Position numbers and translations under genes: made by a program
From: Stenotrophomonas bentonitica
Lineage (GTDB): Bacteria; Pseudomonadota; Gammaproteobacteria; Xanthomonadales; Xanthomonadaceae
Reading direction: 5' to 3'
DNA length: 64,000 nt
Assembly: GCF_013185915.1 (NCBI RefSeq)
Contig: NZ_JAAZUH010000003.1
Location: 310,001 to 374,000 of the forward strand
Notes under the pieces: model-generated
Database searches by the model: none
The model's input: the letters and a program-made list of their open reading frames with translations, nothing else
Told to the model about the DNA's origin: nothing
In this document: positions 42,369 to 52,144 of the stretch, one piece after another
Layout: each line of letters begins with the position of its first letter
Numbering within the stretch: position 1 is the first letter of the stretch

Positions 42369-42453
42369 CCCGCTACTTCGACCCCGCCCGCATTTTGCCA
42401 GCCAGGTCTTCCCCCCTACGCCGCTGCGGCGGCTTTGAAACAGGTATTCCCCC

Positions 42454-43248
42454 ATGGCTCTGCATGAAAGCAAGTTGGTGCGCCACACCGTGAAGTTCCG
42501 CCCGCTGCAGGTGCTGCGCACCGAGGAGATCAGCCCGTGCATGCGCCGGGTGGTGATCGGTGGCGAGGCACTGGAGGGCTTCGATTCGCCCTCGCCCGAT
42601 GACCACGTGAAGCTGTTCTTCCCGAACGCGGAAGGCCAGTTCGTGGTGCCGACGATGACCCCGGAAGGCCCGCGTTACCCGGAGGGCCAGGAGCCCTCGC
42701 CCGCCCGCGACTACACGCCGCGCTGGTGGGACCTGGAAAGCAATGAGCTGGCCATCGACTTCGTGATGCACGGCGACGGCGTTGCCTCGCGCTGGGCGGC
42801 CAATGCGCAGCCGGGCGATGCGATTGCGCTGGGCGGGCCGCGTGGTTCGCATATCACGGCCGATGACTTCGACACCTACGTGCTGTTTGGCGATGAGACG
42901 GCGCTGCCGGCGATTGGCCGCTGGCTGGAGACGCTGCCGGAGCAGGCGCGGGCGGAGGTGTATATCGAGATTCCGGAGGCGGAGGACCGCCAGGAGCTGC
43001 CGGTGGACGAGCGGATTTCGGTCTCGTGGCTGGAGCGGAACGGGTTCGATGCGGCCACCAGCACGCTGCTGGAAGACGTGCTGACCGATTTCGAGGAGCC
43101 GGAGGGCGACACGTTCTATTGGATCGCCACCGAGTCGCGCCGGGCGCGGATGATGCGCAAGTACATCGAGGGGCACCTGGCGGTGCCTAAGGATTGGATC
43201 CGCTCGAAGGGGTATTGGAAGGCGCATCCGGAGCATGAGGGGGATTGA
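42454..43248 (+). CDS. yqjH: Siderophore-interacting protein, NAD(P)H-dependent ferric-siderophore reductase
   Basis: 264 residues. The FAD-binding beta-barrel domain shows PCMRRVVIGGEAL and the flavin motif ARDYTPRWWDLESNELAIDF; the NADPH-binding domain shows GDAIALGGPRGS and LFGDETALPAIGRWLE, and the C terminus has FYWIATESRRARMMRKYIEG. Such enzymes reduce Fe(III)-siderophores in the cytoplasm and free the iron. It follows the PadR gene by 85 bases in the same direction, so joint control is likely. Confidence 0.9.
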   Translation: MALHESKLVRHTVKFRPLQVLRTEEISPCMRRVVIGGEALEGFDSPSPDDHVKLFFPNAEGQFVVPTMTPEGPRYPEGQEPSPARDYTPRWWDLESNELAIDFVMHGDGVASRWAANAQPGDAIALGGPRGSHITADDFDTYVLFGDETALPAIGRWLETLPEQARAEVYIEIPEAEDRQELPVDERISVSWLERNGFDAATSTLLEDVLTDFEEPEGDTFYWIATESRRARMMRKYIEGHLAVPKDWIRSKGYWKAHPEHEGD

Positions 43249-43297
43249 GGCCCCGGCCGGCCGTGCGACAATCCCGCTTTTCCCCGACGCCTCTACG

Positions 43298-43714
43298 ATG
43301 CAACCTGCCTCTCTCCCGACCCTGGCCGACCTGATCGCGCGCCTGGAGCGCGCCGATCCCGCGCTGGACGCCACCCTGGCCACCGCCGCCCCGCAGGCGA
43401 CGGTGCCGATGCGCGAGGCGGTGCTGCCGCTGGCCAAGGCGCAGCTGGCGCTGGTACAGGCCAATGCGGATATCACCCTGGTGGCGGATGAGCTGCGCCG
43501 GTACCAGAAGTACGCGTTGCCGGGTAAACCGAGCCTGCAGATCGTGCAGCTGCGCAAGCAGCAGGCTACGGTGAAGCAGGCGGCGTTGATTGCGCGGCAG
43601 AACTTTACGCAGGCCACGCACGCGTTCCTGCGTGAGAGTGTCTTGGTGGCGCCGGCGCGTCGGTTGCCGACCGATTTCGCAACGGCGTGGTTGGCGAAGA
43701 TCGCGGCGGCTTGA
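43298..43714 (+). CDS. Hypothetical helical protein
   Basis: 138 residues from the ATG at 43298; an in-frame extension to 43235 overlaps the preceding gene. It is helical and Ala/Leu/Gln-rich (LADLIARLERADPALDATLA; LRKQQATVKQAALIARQNFT), with no signal peptide or known domain. It follows the siderophore reductase by 49 bases and could be cotranscribed with it. The function is unknown. Confidence 0.6.
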   Translation: MQPASLPTLADLIARLERADPALDATLATAAPQATVPMREAVLPLAKAQLALVQANADITLVADELRRYQKYALPGKPSLQIVQLRKQQATVKQAALIARQNFTQATHAFLRESVLVAPARRLPTDFATAWLAKIAAA

Positions 43715-43778
43715 GGGTTTCCGGGCGGTGATGCGCTGCTCCGTTTGAGGTCCATGCGTCACCGTGCCGATCAATGTT

Positions 43779-43810
43779 ATCGGCGGTCGTTTGGGAACCG
43801 ACCCTACCGG
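43779..43810 (-). repeat. GTAG palindrome, GGGTCG subfamily
   Basis: On the minus strand it begins CCGGTAGGGTCGGTTCCCAA and continues into the GACCGCCG part. It is related to the copies at 20.1 and 55.2-55.5 kb. Confidence 0.65.
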
Positions 43811-43840
43811 CTAGATGCTCCCCTGGTTTGTGCACAAACA

Positions 43841-43867
43841 AAAATCCCGCCTTTCGGCGGGATTTTT
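43841..43867. terminator. Bidirectional terminator
   Basis: AAAATCCCGCC, loop TTTC, GGCGGGATTTTT between the convergent hypothetical gene and the YceI gene. Confidence 0.9.
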
Positions 43868-43886
43868 GCGTTTCACATCAAACCAA

Positions 43887-44594
43887 TTACGCGGCCGGCT
43901 TTTCGCCGGTGGCTTCGGTGGTGATGCGGATGTTCACTTCGTCGCTGACGTTCGGGGCATACGCGCCGACGCCGAAATCGCTGCGCTTGATGGTGGTGGT
44001 GGCGTCGAAACCAGCGGCCGGAACCTTGGCCATCGGGTGCTCGCCGCCGGCGTTGACGGTCACATCCAGGGTCACCGGCTTGGTGATGTCCTTGATGGTG
44101 AGGTCGCCGGTGACGGTCAGCTTGTTGGTGCCGGCGGCTTCAACCTTGGTGCTCTTGAAGGTGGCGGCCGGGAACTTGGCGGCGTCGAAGAAATCGGCGC
44201 TGCGCAGGTGTTCGTCGAACTTGGCGGTGAAGCTGTTCAGGCCGCTCAGCGGCAGCTTCACTTCCAGGGTGCTCTTGGTCACGTCGGCCGAGTCGTACAC
44301 CAGGGTGCCTTCGACGTTGCCGAAGTGGGCGGTCGGGTGCGAGAAGCCGAAGTGGCTCCACTGGGCCAGCACGTCGGTGTGGCTCGGGTCGAGCTTGTAG
44401 GTGCCCGAGGCGATCTGGATGGCTTCGGCAGCCGGGGCAGCGGCCGGGGCGGCAGCGGCATCAGCCGGTGCGGTGGCGGCAGCGGCCGGGGTGGCGTCCG
44501 CAGCGGGGGCAGCGGTTTCTTCAGCCGGCTTGGAGCAGGCGGCGATGGCCAGGGTCAGGGCCAGCGGCAGGAGCAGTTTGCGGGTAACGGTCAT
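43887..44594 (-). CDS. YceI-family lipocalin-like lipoprotein
   Basis: 235 residues from the ATG at 44594. A lipobox (LAIAAC-S) is followed by a low-complexity Ala/Pro stretch (about 22-58) and then a complete YceI beta-barrel (YKLDPSHTDVLAQWSHFGFS, VKLPLSGLNSFTAKFDEHL, FDATTTIKRSDFGVGAYAPN). YceI proteins bind long isoprenoid lipids in the periplasm. The lipidated form with an Ala-rich tether is less common than the secreted one. It is preceded by the RutE-type gene in the same direction at 86 bases. Confidence 0.85.
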   Translation of the reverse strand: MTVTRKLLLPLALTLAIAACSKPAEETAAPAADATPAAAATAPADAAAAPAAAPAAEAIQIASGTYKLDPSHTDVLAQWSHFGFSHPTAHFGNVEGTLVYDSADVTKSTLEVKLPLSGLNSFTAKFDEHLRSADFFDAAKFPAATFKSTKVEAAGTNKLTVTGDLTIKDITKPVTLDVTVNAGGEHPMAKVPAAGFDATTTIKRSDFGVGAYAPNVSDEVNIRITTEATGEKPAA

Positions 44595-44680
44595 GGCAGA
44601 TCTCTCTCGCATTCGTAGGGAAAAGGAAAAGTGATGCAACAGCCCGTCCGCACGGACGGGCCAGGGTCCGGCGGGAACGC

Positions 44681-45271
44681 TTATTCGATGCGGGCAGCTT
44701 CGTCGAAGGCCAGGCGAGGCAGCCGCGGGAACAGGCCCGAAGAATCACCGTAACCCAGATTGACCAGGAAATTCGACTTGATGGTGGTGCCCTTGAAGAA
44801 GGCCTCGTCCACCTTGGCGGGGTCGAAGCCGCTCATCGGGCCGGCGTCCAGGCCCAGCGCGCGGGCGGCCAGGATCAGGTAGGCGCCCTGCAGGCTGCCG
44901 TTGCGGAACGCGGACTCGCGGCGGCCTTCACGCGGGCCGTCGAACCAGGCCTTGGCGTCGGTGTGCGGGAACAGGTACGGCAGCTTTTCGTGGAAGTCTT
45001 CGTCGAAGGCGATGATGACGGTGACCGGGGCGGCCAGGGTCTTGTCCTGGTTGCCTTCGGACAGCGCCGGGGCCAGCTTGGCCTTGGCTTCGGCCGACTT
45101 CACGAACACGAAACGCGCCGGGCTCGAGTTGGCGGCCGTGGGGCCCCACTTCACCAGTTCGTACAGGGCCTTGAGCTGGCTGTCTTCAACCGGCTTGTCG
45201 AGGAAGGCATTCTGGGTACGGGCGGTACGGAACAACTGGTCGAGCGCAGCATCGTTGAGCACGTTGGACAT
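44681..45271 (-). CDS. rutE: RutE/HadB-type nitroreductase family oxidoreductase
   Basis: 196 residues, the usual length for RutE. The flavin-binding features are [36 protein letters not shown] near residue 45 and the [15 protein letters not shown] end. RutE reduces malonic semialdehyde to 3-hydroxypropionate in uracil breakdown, but no other rut gene is near. In this group the same enzyme often acts as a general nitroreductase, so the in vivo substrate is open. Confidence 0.85.
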   Translation of the reverse strand: MSNVLNDAALDQLFRTARTQNAFLDKPVEDSQLKALYELVKWGPTAANSSPARFVFVKSAEAKAKLAPALSEGNQDKTLAAPVTVIIAFDEDFHEKLPYLFPHTDAKAWFDGPREGRRESAFRNGSLQGAYLILAARALGLDAGPMSGFDPAKVDEAFFKGTTIKSNFLVNLGYGDSSGLFPRLPRLAFDEAARIE

Positions 45272-45407
45272 GAAGCCTCCGGTGGAACAGGGGTAAAGAG
45301 GAATTCCGCTCGCCGTACGCTACCTTGACCGGGCGCTGCGGTTGGCGAAGGCTCGCAGTGTAGAGTGTCGCGACTGTTGCAACACCCAGCCTTACTGAAA
45401 CGAATTA

Positions 45408-46379
45408 ATGCCATACGTGAAACGATGGAGTCCGCCCTGGACTATCACTGACGGCCGTGCCGGCAATGTGCGGCAGGCGGTGGCGCTGGCCACGGCACTG
45501 AAGCTGGGGGCCCACCGGCCGCTGGTGCTGGAGCCGCGCGCGCCGTGGAAATGGGTGGCACCGCGCTGGTTGCCGGGCGCGGCCAGTGGCTATGGCGAGC
45601 CATTTGCGACATTGGCTGCGCAACCGCCCGAGCTGGCGGTGGGCTGTGGCCGGCAGGCGGCCGGGGCGCTGCGCGAACTGCGCCGGCGCGGCAGCAAGGT
45701 GGTGCAGATCCTGGACCCGCGCCTGGGCACACGCCACTGGGACCTGCTGGTGGTGCCCGAACACGACCGCCTGCGCGGTAGCAACGTGCTGACGCTGCTG
45801 GGCAGCTTGAACCCGGTGGATGACGACTGGCTTTCGCTGGGGCGGGCTGCGTTTGCCAGCTTTGGCGAGCTGCCTGGGCCGCGTACTGCGCTGCTGGTGG
45901 GTGGGCCGACCCCGCATGCGCCGTGGCATGAGCCGGACATGGTGAAGGTGTTCCAGCAGGTGGCTGGGCAGCTGCGTGAGGAAGGCGGCAGTTTGTTGGC
46001 CACCACTTCGCGGCGTACCCCGCCGGCGTTGGTGGGGGCGCTGCGCAGTGCGTTTGCCGATGTGCCTGGCGTGATCTGGGGCGATGGCGGCGACGGGGTG
46101 AACCCGTACGCGGGGCTGCTGGGCTGGGCGGACCGGGTGGTGGTATCGCCGGATTCGGTGAACCTGCTGTCTGAAGCCTGCGGCACGCGGTTGCCGGTGG
46201 CGGTGGCGCTGGAGAAGCAGGCGCAGGGGCGGATGGTGACGTTCCAGCAGGCGCTGCATGCACGCGGGCGGTTGCAGTCGCGGTGGTTGGATTGGGCTAC
46301 GCCCGGGGCGATCGAGCCGCTGCGTGAGACCGCGCGGGTGGCGGCGCAGGTGAAGGCGGCATTGGGTATCCCGGCTTAA
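45408..46379 (+). CDS. ELM1-family protein, GT-B-like
   Basis: 323 residues. It matches the bacterial members of the mitochondrial-fission ELM1 family: WTITDGRAGNVRQAVALATA at the start, VVQILDPRLGTRHWDLLVVPEHD in the middle, TALLVGGPTPHAPW, and a late ADRVVVSPDSVNLLSEA. The order resembles a GT-B glycosyltransferase fold, and a role in cell-envelope sugar transfer has been suggested for relatives. The ATG at 45408 has no clear ribosome-binding site. It is divergent from rutE. Confidence 0.8.
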   Translation: MPYVKRWSPPWTITDGRAGNVRQAVALATALKLGAHRPLVLEPRAPWKWVAPRWLPGAASGYGEPFATLAAQPPELAVGCGRQAAGALRELRRRGSKVVQILDPRLGTRHWDLLVVPEHDRLRGSNVLTLLGSLNPVDDDWLSLGRAAFASFGELPGPRTALLVGGPTPHAPWHEPDMVKVFQQVAGQLREEGGSLLATTSRRTPPALVGALRSAFADVPGVIWGDGGDGVNPYAGLLGWADRVVVSPDSVNLLSEACGTRLPVAVALEKQAQGRMVTFQQALHARGRLQSRWLDWATPGAIEPLRETARVAAQVKAALGIPA

Positions 46380-46454
46380 CGGCGCGCGTGGGTTGGGTAC
46401 CTTCGGTGGTGGGTTGCCGTTATGTTCGAGGCTCACCAGGGAAGGAGCGTGCGT

Positions 46455-46670
46455 ATGCGCAGTGCTGTGTTGATCTTGATGGGCGCGATGCTGGCGGGGT
46501 GTTCGAGCATGCCGACCGGGCAGGACCCGGTGTCGTGGAGCTGCCACAAGGAGCTGACCGCGTACCGCAACCAGCCGCCGCGTACGGACCAGCAGAAGAA
46601 GGAACACTGGCCGCCGGAGAACGAGCCCGCACCCGTGAGTGATGCCTGCGCGCGCGAGCTGAGCCGATAG
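46455..46670 (+). CDS. Small lipoprotein
   Basis: 71 residues with AAGGAG before the ATG at 46455. The lipobox is MLAGC-S near residue 16. The mature part of ~55 residues has two cysteines (WSCHKE and DACARE) that may pair. No family is recognised. It stands alone in front of a tandem repeat. Confidence 0.6.
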   Translation: MRSAVLILMGAMLAGCSSMPTGQDPVSWSCHKELTAYRNQPPRTDQQKKEHWPPENEPAPVSDACARELSR

Positions 46671-46712
46671 CGGCAGGAGCGGCCGATTGGAGATCGCGCC
46701 GAACCCGGCGAT

Positions 46713-46794
46713 CACCGGACTTATCGGACGTCTCGATACCGGCACCGGATTTATCGGACATCTCGATACCGGTAGTGCCGACCGCTGGTCGGCA
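46713..46794 (+). repeat. Two tandem 30-bp units followed by a SMAG palindrome
   Basis: Units at 46713-46742 and 46743-46772 begin CACCGGA and end TCTCGATACCGG, with two differences between them. A GTAG palindrome (stem GCCGACC/GGTCGGC) starts at 46772. Confidence 0.8.
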
Positions 46795-46851
46795 AAATGC
46801 CAGACGAAGCTATGATGCGTCAGCGGCACGAGCCGCAGGAGAACCCCACGC

Positions 46852-47721
46852 ATGGATGTGCCCCGCCCCGCTTCACGCCGCCTGCCCGCCGCGCTGCTGT
46901 TCACCGCGTTGATGTTGGCCGTCCCCGCCGCCCACGCCCAATCCCAACACGAGTGCGTGGAGCGCCACCCTACCCCGGCCTCGCTGGCGGCGATGTTCGA
47001 CGTCGCGCTACGCGCCGATGAGGCGCTGGAAGCGCTGGACGACGTAGATGTGGTCATCCTCGCGCGCGGCGGCCAGGACCTCAGCAAGTACGGCCTGCGC
47101 CACAGCCACCTGGCCTTCGCGGTGCGCGAAGACGATGGCAGCTGGCGCACGGTGCACCTGCTCAACCACTGCAAGTCGCCGCAGTCCACGCTGTTCCGCG
47201 AGGGGCTGAGCAACTTCATTGGCGAAACCGGGTCGCATACCGACCTGCGTGTGGGCGTTCCGACCCCTGCAGTGCGTGCGGCGTTGAAGACCATGCTTAC
47301 CGCGCCGGGAATCCAGGCCAAGGCGCTGCACGAGCCGCGCTACAGCGTGGTGGCCTATCCCTTCAGCGACGAGTACCAGAACTCCAACCAGTGGGTGCTG
47401 GAAGTGCTGGCCGCCGCGATTGCGCAGTCGCGCGACGGCACATTGCTGGTGCGCCGGGCGCAGGTGCAGACGTGGTTGAAGGAACAGATGTATGAGCCGA
47501 GCTCGCTGCACATCGGCGTGGGCAAGCGGCTGGGTGCGCGCTTCTTTGCGGCCAATGCCGCCACCACCGACCATCCTGCAAGTGAGCGGATTTCCGGCAA
47601 TTATTCGGTAGTGACGGTGGAGTCGGTGTTCGACTTCCTGCAGAAGCGTAAGGTGCTGGCGCAGGAACTGAGCGTGGCGCACGTGCCGGTGGCGGGGATG
47701 TCGGCACCGAAGCCGCAGTGA
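46852..47721 (+). CDS. DUF2145 family exported protein
   Basis: 289 residues with a signal peptide (cleavage after AHAQ). The DUF2145 core is visible in DDVDVVILARGGQDLSKYG, RHSHLAFAVREDDG, HLLNHCKSP and FSDEYQNSNQWVLE. The conserved His and Cys residues (HSHLAF, NHCK) suggest an enzyme of the papain-like type, but no activity is established. It is followed after 52 bases by a small exported protein with its own ribosome-binding site, probably an operon. Confidence 0.8.
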   Translation: MDVPRPASRRLPAALLFTALMLAVPAAHAQSQHECVERHPTPASLAAMFDVALRADEALEALDDVDVVILARGGQDLSKYGLRHSHLAFAVREDDGSWRTVHLLNHCKSPQSTLFREGLSNFIGETGSHTDLRVGVPTPAVRAALKTMLTAPGIQAKALHEPRYSVVAYPFSDEYQNSNQWVLEVLAAAIAQSRDGTLLVRRAQVQTWLKEQMYEPSSLHIGVGKRLGARFFAANAATTDHPASERISGNYSVVTVESVFDFLQKRKVLAQELSVAHVPVAGMSAPKPQ

Positions 47722-47773
47722 TTTTTTGCGGTACCGGCGAATGGCCGGTGCTGCCTTTGCAGAAGGAGTTGGC

Positions 47774-48295
47774 ATGAAGCGTTCTTCGATTCTGGCGATG
47801 GCACTGGCCCTCGTCGTTGCAGCACCGGCGGCAGCAGAGCCGGAGTTCACCGCCAGCGAGACCGCGAGCAGCGTGGCGGTGCTGGGCTCCTACGCGAGCG
47901 TGGTGGTGATCACCGCACCGATCTGGCTGACGGTGGCCGGGTTCAAGGCCTCGGCCGAGGGCTCGGAGCGGCGCAGCGCGGCCAAGCGCGAAGGCGCTGG
48001 CAAGCAGGGCAAGGCCGGTCCACTGCCGCCGTTGACGGTTGAGCAGGTGGAACAGCAGCCCGACGGCGGCTGCAAGGTATCGCTGAAGAACCCGGAAGCC
48101 CCCAATGACCTGGCCGTGGTGCAGTGGCCGGCGCGTGCGGACACGGCCGCGCCGGCGGTGAAACAGGGCGACGTGCTGGCCTTCACCCCCACCGAGACCG
48201 GCGCCGGCTGGATGGTGGCCGACGCCAAGGGCACGGCGCTGGCGTTCATGCCGACCACGGATGCAGCGGCGAGCAACCTGAGCGAACGCTGGTGA
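47774..48295 (+). CDS. Exported protein of unknown function, partner of the DUF2145 gene
   Basis: 173 residues with AAGGAG before the ATG at 47774 and a signal peptide (cleavage after PAAAEP). A hydrophobic stretch at about 30-55 (SVAVLGSYASVVVITAPIWL) could be a membrane segment. The rest is a small beta domain (GCKVSLKNPEAPNDLAVVQW; GDVLAFTPTETGAGWMV). No family is recognised; its position suggests a joint role with the DUF2145 protein. Confidence 0.65.
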   Translation: MKRSSILAMALALVVAAPAAAEPEFTASETASSVAVLGSYASVVVITAPIWLTVAGFKASAEGSERRSAAKREGAGKQGKAGPLPPLTVEQVEQQPDGGCKVSLKNPEAPNDLAVVQWPARADTAAPAVKQGDVLAFTPTETGAGWMVADAKGTALAFMPTTDAAASNLSERW

Positions 48296-48373
48296 CTGAA
48301 CGGCTGCGGGGTGGCTGCGGCCGCCCCGAGCCGGGATAATCCGCCGCTTCCCTGTCTACCCCACTGGTTCGCC

Positions 48374-48928
48374 ATGACCGCGCGCCCTGCAATCGTGTTT
48401 GCCCCGTTGACCGCCCGCTCGCTGCTGCTGGCGGTGCTGGCCATGGGCGCGGTGGTGCTGGGCTCGAACGTGCTGGTGCAGTACCCGATCAACGACTGGC
48501 TAACCTGGGGGGCTTTCAGCTACCCGGTGGCGTTCCTGGTGAGCAACCTGATCAACCGCCGGTTTGGCCCGGCTGCCGCGCGGCGGGTGGCGTGGGCGGG
48601 GTTTGCGCTGGCGGTGGTGCTGAGTTTCTGGATCGCCACGCCGCGCATTGCGGTGGCGTCGTGCCTGGCGTTCATTGCCGCGCAGCTGCTGGACATCACC
48701 GTGTTCGACCGGCTGCGCCGTGGGCACTGGTGGCGGGCGCCGATGGTGGCGACGACGTGCAGTGCGACGTTGGATACGACCATTTTCTGGAGTATTGCGT
48801 TCGCCGGGTCGAGTCTGCCGTGGGTGAGCTGGGCCGCGGGCGACCTGGCGGTGAAGCTGGCGATCGGTGTGTTCCTGCTGGCGCCGTTCCGCGCGTTGTT
48901 GTGGAAGATGGCGCCGCGGGTGGCGTGA
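48374..48928 (+). CDS. VUT-family (YhhQ-like) inner membrane transporter
   Basis: 184 residues with six predicted helices. The family signs are NVLVQYPINDWLTWGAFSYP, FLVSNLINRRFGPAAARRV and the AAQLLDITVFDRLR motif. YhhQ imports the queuosine precursors preQ0/preQ1. This protein is somewhat shorter than E. coli YhhQ, so the substrate is likely but not certain. An inverted SMAG pair lies between it and the convergent glnE. Confidence 0.8.
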   Translation: MTARPAIVFAPLTARSLLLAVLAMGAVVLGSNVLVQYPINDWLTWGAFSYPVAFLVSNLINRRFGPAAARRVAWAGFALAVVLSFWIATPRIAVASCLAFIAAQLLDITVFDRLRRGHWWRAPMVATTCSATLDTTIFWSIAFAGSSLPWVSWAAGDLAVKLAIGVFLLAPFRALLWKMAPRVA

Positions 48929-48950
48929 CAGGGCGACGGTTTCACCGGGG

Positions 48951-49021
48951 GTAGAGCCACGCCCTGCGTGGCTGCGGCGCATGGTCCGCGCCAAGAGCAG
49001 CCACGCAGGGCGTGGCTCTAC
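48951..49021. repeat. Inverted pair of SMAG palindromes
   Basis: GTAGAGCCACGCCCTGCGTG at 48951 is repeated in exact inverted form ending CTCTAC at 49021, around a ~25-base spacer. The pair can fold into one long hairpin and may end transcription of the two convergent genes. Confidence 0.85.
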
Positions 49022-49030
49022 CGCGGATTG

Positions 49031-51853
49031 TCATTGCGGCGGTGACGGGCCGAACGGTAGCTCTGCTGCTTCGCACGCGGCTGTGATCACCCGCTGCGCT
49101 TCTTCCAACGCCGGCGTTGGCACCGCCAACCTCGGGCGTCTATCCAGCGTGCAGGCCAAACCCACGTCCAGCAACGCCGCATGCGCTTCATGCAATGCCT
49201 CGCGCGTGCCGCCGGGCAGCCAGGCGATGCCGGCCAGCGCGTCAATCAATCTTGGCGTGTCGCGCGGTTCCAGCACCTGCGGGTTGCTGCCGGCGCTGTC
49301 GAGTACGCCGGTCTGCAGCAGGAACTCGAGGTCGACGATGCCGCCTGCGCCCTGCTTCAGGTCCCAGCGCGCGGCGTCGCTGCGGTCCAGTTCGGTGCGC
49401 ATGCGGGCGCGCATTTTCACTACGTCGGCATACAGCACGTCGCGCTCGCGCGGACGCGCGAGGGTGGTGGCGCGGATGTGTTCGAAATCGCTGAGCAGGC
49501 TGGCGTCGCCGGCGATGCCGCGTGCGCGCACCAGCGCCTGGTGTTCCCAGGTCCAGGCGCGCTCGCGCTGGTATTCGGTGTAGCTGGCCAGCGAGGACAC
49601 CAGCGAACCCTTGCCGCCGTCCGGGCGCAGGCGCACGTCGATGTCGTACAGGCGGCCGGCGGCGGTGACGGCACCGAGCAGTGCCATCACCTTCTGCGCC
49701 AGGCGCGCGTACCAGCGGCCCGGGTCGAGCGGACGCGCGCCGTTGCTGCTGTCCTGGTCGGCCGGGTGGTCGTGCAGGAACACCAGATCCAGATCGGAGC
49801 CGAAGCCGAGCTCCAGCCCACCCAAGCTGCCGTAGCCGATGATGGCGAAGCGCCCGCCCGGTACTTCGCCATGCGCGCGGCGCATGTCGGCGTCGGCCAT
49901 GGCCAGTGCGGTGACCACCACGACCTGCGCGAGCTGGGCGAGCTGGCGGGTGCTGTCCACGGCGCGCTGGCGGCCATCCAGCGTGGCCAGCGCCATGCGG
50001 AAGCTGAGTGCGAGGCGGGTTTCATTGAGCAGGCGCAGCGCGGCTTCGGGATCGTCCACCGCCAGCGAGGCATCGCACTCGGCCTGCATGGCCTCGGCGT
50101 CGGGCATCGGGCCGGAGACGCGGACGTCGAGCAGTTCGTCCAGCAACAACGGATACGCAGCAATGCGCTCGGCCAGCAGCGCGCTGCGGGCGAGCACGTC
50201 GACCAGCCGCGCCAATGCGCTGGGCTGTTCGTCGAGCAGGGCGAGGTAGCTGGTGCGGCGCAGGACCGCCTGCAGCAGGCCGAGCACGCGCTTGAGCGCG
50301 GCGTCGGGTTGCGGCGAGCGGGTGGCGGCGTGCAGCAGCGCGGGCAGCACGCGGTCCAGGCGCGCGCGGGCGCTGTCGGAAAGCGACTTCACGCCGAGCG
50401 ATTGGGCGAAGTCGCGCAGCGACTGGTCGGCGCCGCCGGGATCGTGGAAGCCGGCTTCGGCCAGCACCTCTGCGCTGCCGCCGTCGGGCAGGCCGCGCCA
50501 GTAGTTGGCCAGTGCGTCGGGCGCGGCCTGGCCGGCGCGCGGGGCGAGCAGCGCGCCGAATTCGGTGCTGACGCGGTCGCGCTGCACGTCGAGGGCGGCC
50601 AGCAGCGCGTCCCAGTCGGCATAGCCGAGGCCGCAGGCGATGCGCAGGCGGTCGGTGGGGTCGGTGGGCAGCGCGTGGGTCTGGGCGTCGCGCAGCATCT
50701 GCAGACGGTTTTCCAGCCGCCGCAGGAAGCCGTAGGCGTGCAGCAGGTCTTCGCCGTCCTGGGGGGCCATTTGGCCGCAGGCGACCAGTGCCGGCAGTGC
50801 ATGCAGCAAGCGGCGCTCGCGCAGGCTGGCTTCGCGGCCGCCGCGGATGAGCTGCAGGGCCTGGGAGAGGAATTCGATTTCGCGGATGCCGCCGGGGCCG
50901 CGCTTGATGTCGTCGAACATGTCGCGGCGCGAGACTTCGGCGGTGATGGCGGCTTTCATTTCGCGCAGGCCGTCGAGCGCGGTGAAGTCGAGGTAGCGGC
51001 GGTACACGAACGGGCGCAGGGTCTGCAGCCAGGCTTCGCCGGCGGCGATGTCACCGGCCACGGCGCGCGCCTTGAGCCACGCGTAGCGTTCCCAGTCGCG
51101 GCCTTCGCGCTGGAAGTACTGGTCCATGCCGGCGAACGAGAGCGCGACGCGGCCGGCGCTGCCGAATGGGCGCAGGCGCAGGTCGACGCGGTGGCTGAAG
51201 CCGTCCACGGTGGTTTCGTCGAGCAGGCGGGCCAGGCGCTGGCCAAGGCGGGCGAAGTATTCCTCGGCGGCGAGCGGGCGCGGGCCGTCGGATTCGCCGC
51301 CCTGGGGGTAGGCGTAGACGAGGTCGACGTCGGAGCTGAAGTTGAGTTCGCCGCCGCCGAGCTTGCCGAGGCCGAACACCACCAGTTGCTGTGCGCTGCC
51401 GTCGGCGGCGCGGACCACGCCGTGGCGGGTGGCGAATTCCTGCTCGAGCGCGGCCAGGGCCAGGGCGAGGCATTCCTCGGCCAGGCGGGTGGCGCCCGCA
51501 AGAGTGGCGGGGACGTCGTCCAGGCCGGCCAGGTCGCGCCAGATCAGGCGGGTGGAGCAGGCTGTGCGATAGCGGCGCAGGCGGACGGGCCAGTCGGCGG
51601 GTTGCGCGGGGTCCAGTTCCGGGAGCGGAAGCGGCGGGCAGTCGTTTTGGGTCAGATGCGACAACAGGGCGGGCTGTCGGCACAGGGTGTCGATGGCGAA
51701 GTCGCTGGTTATGGCGAGTTGGCGGAGCTGGGCCAGTACAGGTTCCGGCGGCGGCCAGGAACCTGAGTCGTTCAGGCTGAGCGCAAGGCGGGCGAGCGCG
51801 CGGTCGACCAGGGGGACGAGGGCGGCGGGGACGGCATCGGCGGGGATCGGCAT
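49031..51853 (-). CDS. glnE: Bifunctional glutamine synthetase adenylyltransferase/adenylyl-removing enzyme
   Basis: 940 residues, the usual GlnE length. The two nucleotidyltransferase domains each show the G-x-G-K/S-L-G-G ... D-x-D pattern: [20 protein letters not shown] (N-terminal, de-adenylylating half, about 160-180) and [20 protein letters not shown] (C-terminal, adenylylating half, near 680). The enzyme tunes GlnA in response to PII. The ATG at 51853 is preferred to one 27 bases upstream but neither has a strong ribosome-binding site. Confidence 0.95.
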   Translation of the reverse strand: MPIPADAVPAALVPLVDRALARLALSLNDSGSWPPPEPVLAQLRQLAITSDFAIDTLCRQPALLSHLTQNDCPPLPLPELDPAQPADWPVRLRRYRTACSTRLIWRDLAGLDDVPATLAGATRLAEECLALALAALEQEFATRHGVVRAADGSAQQLVVFGLGKLGGGELNFSSDVDLVYAYPQGGESDGPRPLAAEEYFARLGQRLARLLDETTVDGFSHRVDLRLRPFGSAGRVALSFAGMDQYFQREGRDWERYAWLKARAVAGDIAAGEAWLQTLRPFVYRRYLDFTALDGLREMKAAITAEVSRRDMFDDIKRGPGGIREIEFLSQALQLIRGGREASLRERRLLHALPALVACGQMAPQDGEDLLHAYGFLRRLENRLQMLRDAQTHALPTDPTDRLRIACGLGYADWDALLAALDVQRDRVSTEFGALLAPRAGQAAPDALANYWRGLPDGGSAEVLAEAGFHDPGGADQSLRDFAQSLGVKSLSDSARARLDRVLPALLHAATRSPQPDAALKRVLGLLQAVLRRTSYLALLDEQPSALARLVDVLARSALLAERIAAYPLLLDELLDVRVSGPMPDAEAMQAECDASLAVDDPEAALRLLNETRLALSFRMALATLDGRQRAVDSTRQLAQLAQVVVVTALAMADADMRRAHGEVPGGRFAIIGYGSLGGLELGFGSDLDLVFLHDHPADQDSSNGARPLDPGRWYARLAQKVMALLGAVTAAGRLYDIDVRLRPDGGKGSLVSSLASYTEYQRERAWTWEHQALVRARGIAGDASLLSDFEHIRATTLARPRERDVLYADVVKMRARMRTELDRSDAARWDLKQGAGGIVDLEFLLQTGVLDSAGSNPQVLEPRDTPRLIDALAGIAWLPGGTREALHEAHAALLDVGLACTLDRRPRLAVPTPALEEAQRVITAACEAAELPFGPSPPQ

Positions 51854-51897
51854 GCAGGGATTATGCATTGCCCGGCGCATCCCAAATTTCAGGCATT

Positions 51898-51931
51898 AAA
51901 AAGCCCGCTAACAGCGAACTGTCAGCGGGCT
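51898..51931 (-). terminator. Terminator in the glnE upstream region
   Basis: On the minus strand AGCCCGCT-GACAG-TTCG-CTGTT-AGCGGGCT is followed by a T6 tract. It lies 45 bases before glnE and points into it, so it ends some transcript that starts between about 51950 and 52140, or attenuates glnE. Confidence 0.8.
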
Positions 51932-52144
51932 CTGCTCCCTCCCCCACGTCGGGATGCAGGGCGATCTTCTAGGCTCCGCGAATAACTTGCACGCTGCACT
52001 GCAAAACAATACTCATGGGTACAGAAGCCCCCATTTACCTGAATAGCACCTCACATAACCCGGGAACACCATTCCACCTTGGTCGCAGCCGGGAGGGGGG
52101 TGCGATGGCGGATAATGAAGTCCCCCACGAAATACCTGGTCGTC

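Noticed and set aside
49181..51766. An 861-codon plus-strand frame opposite glnE
   Set aside because: glnE on the minus strand shows both nucleotidyltransferase domains.
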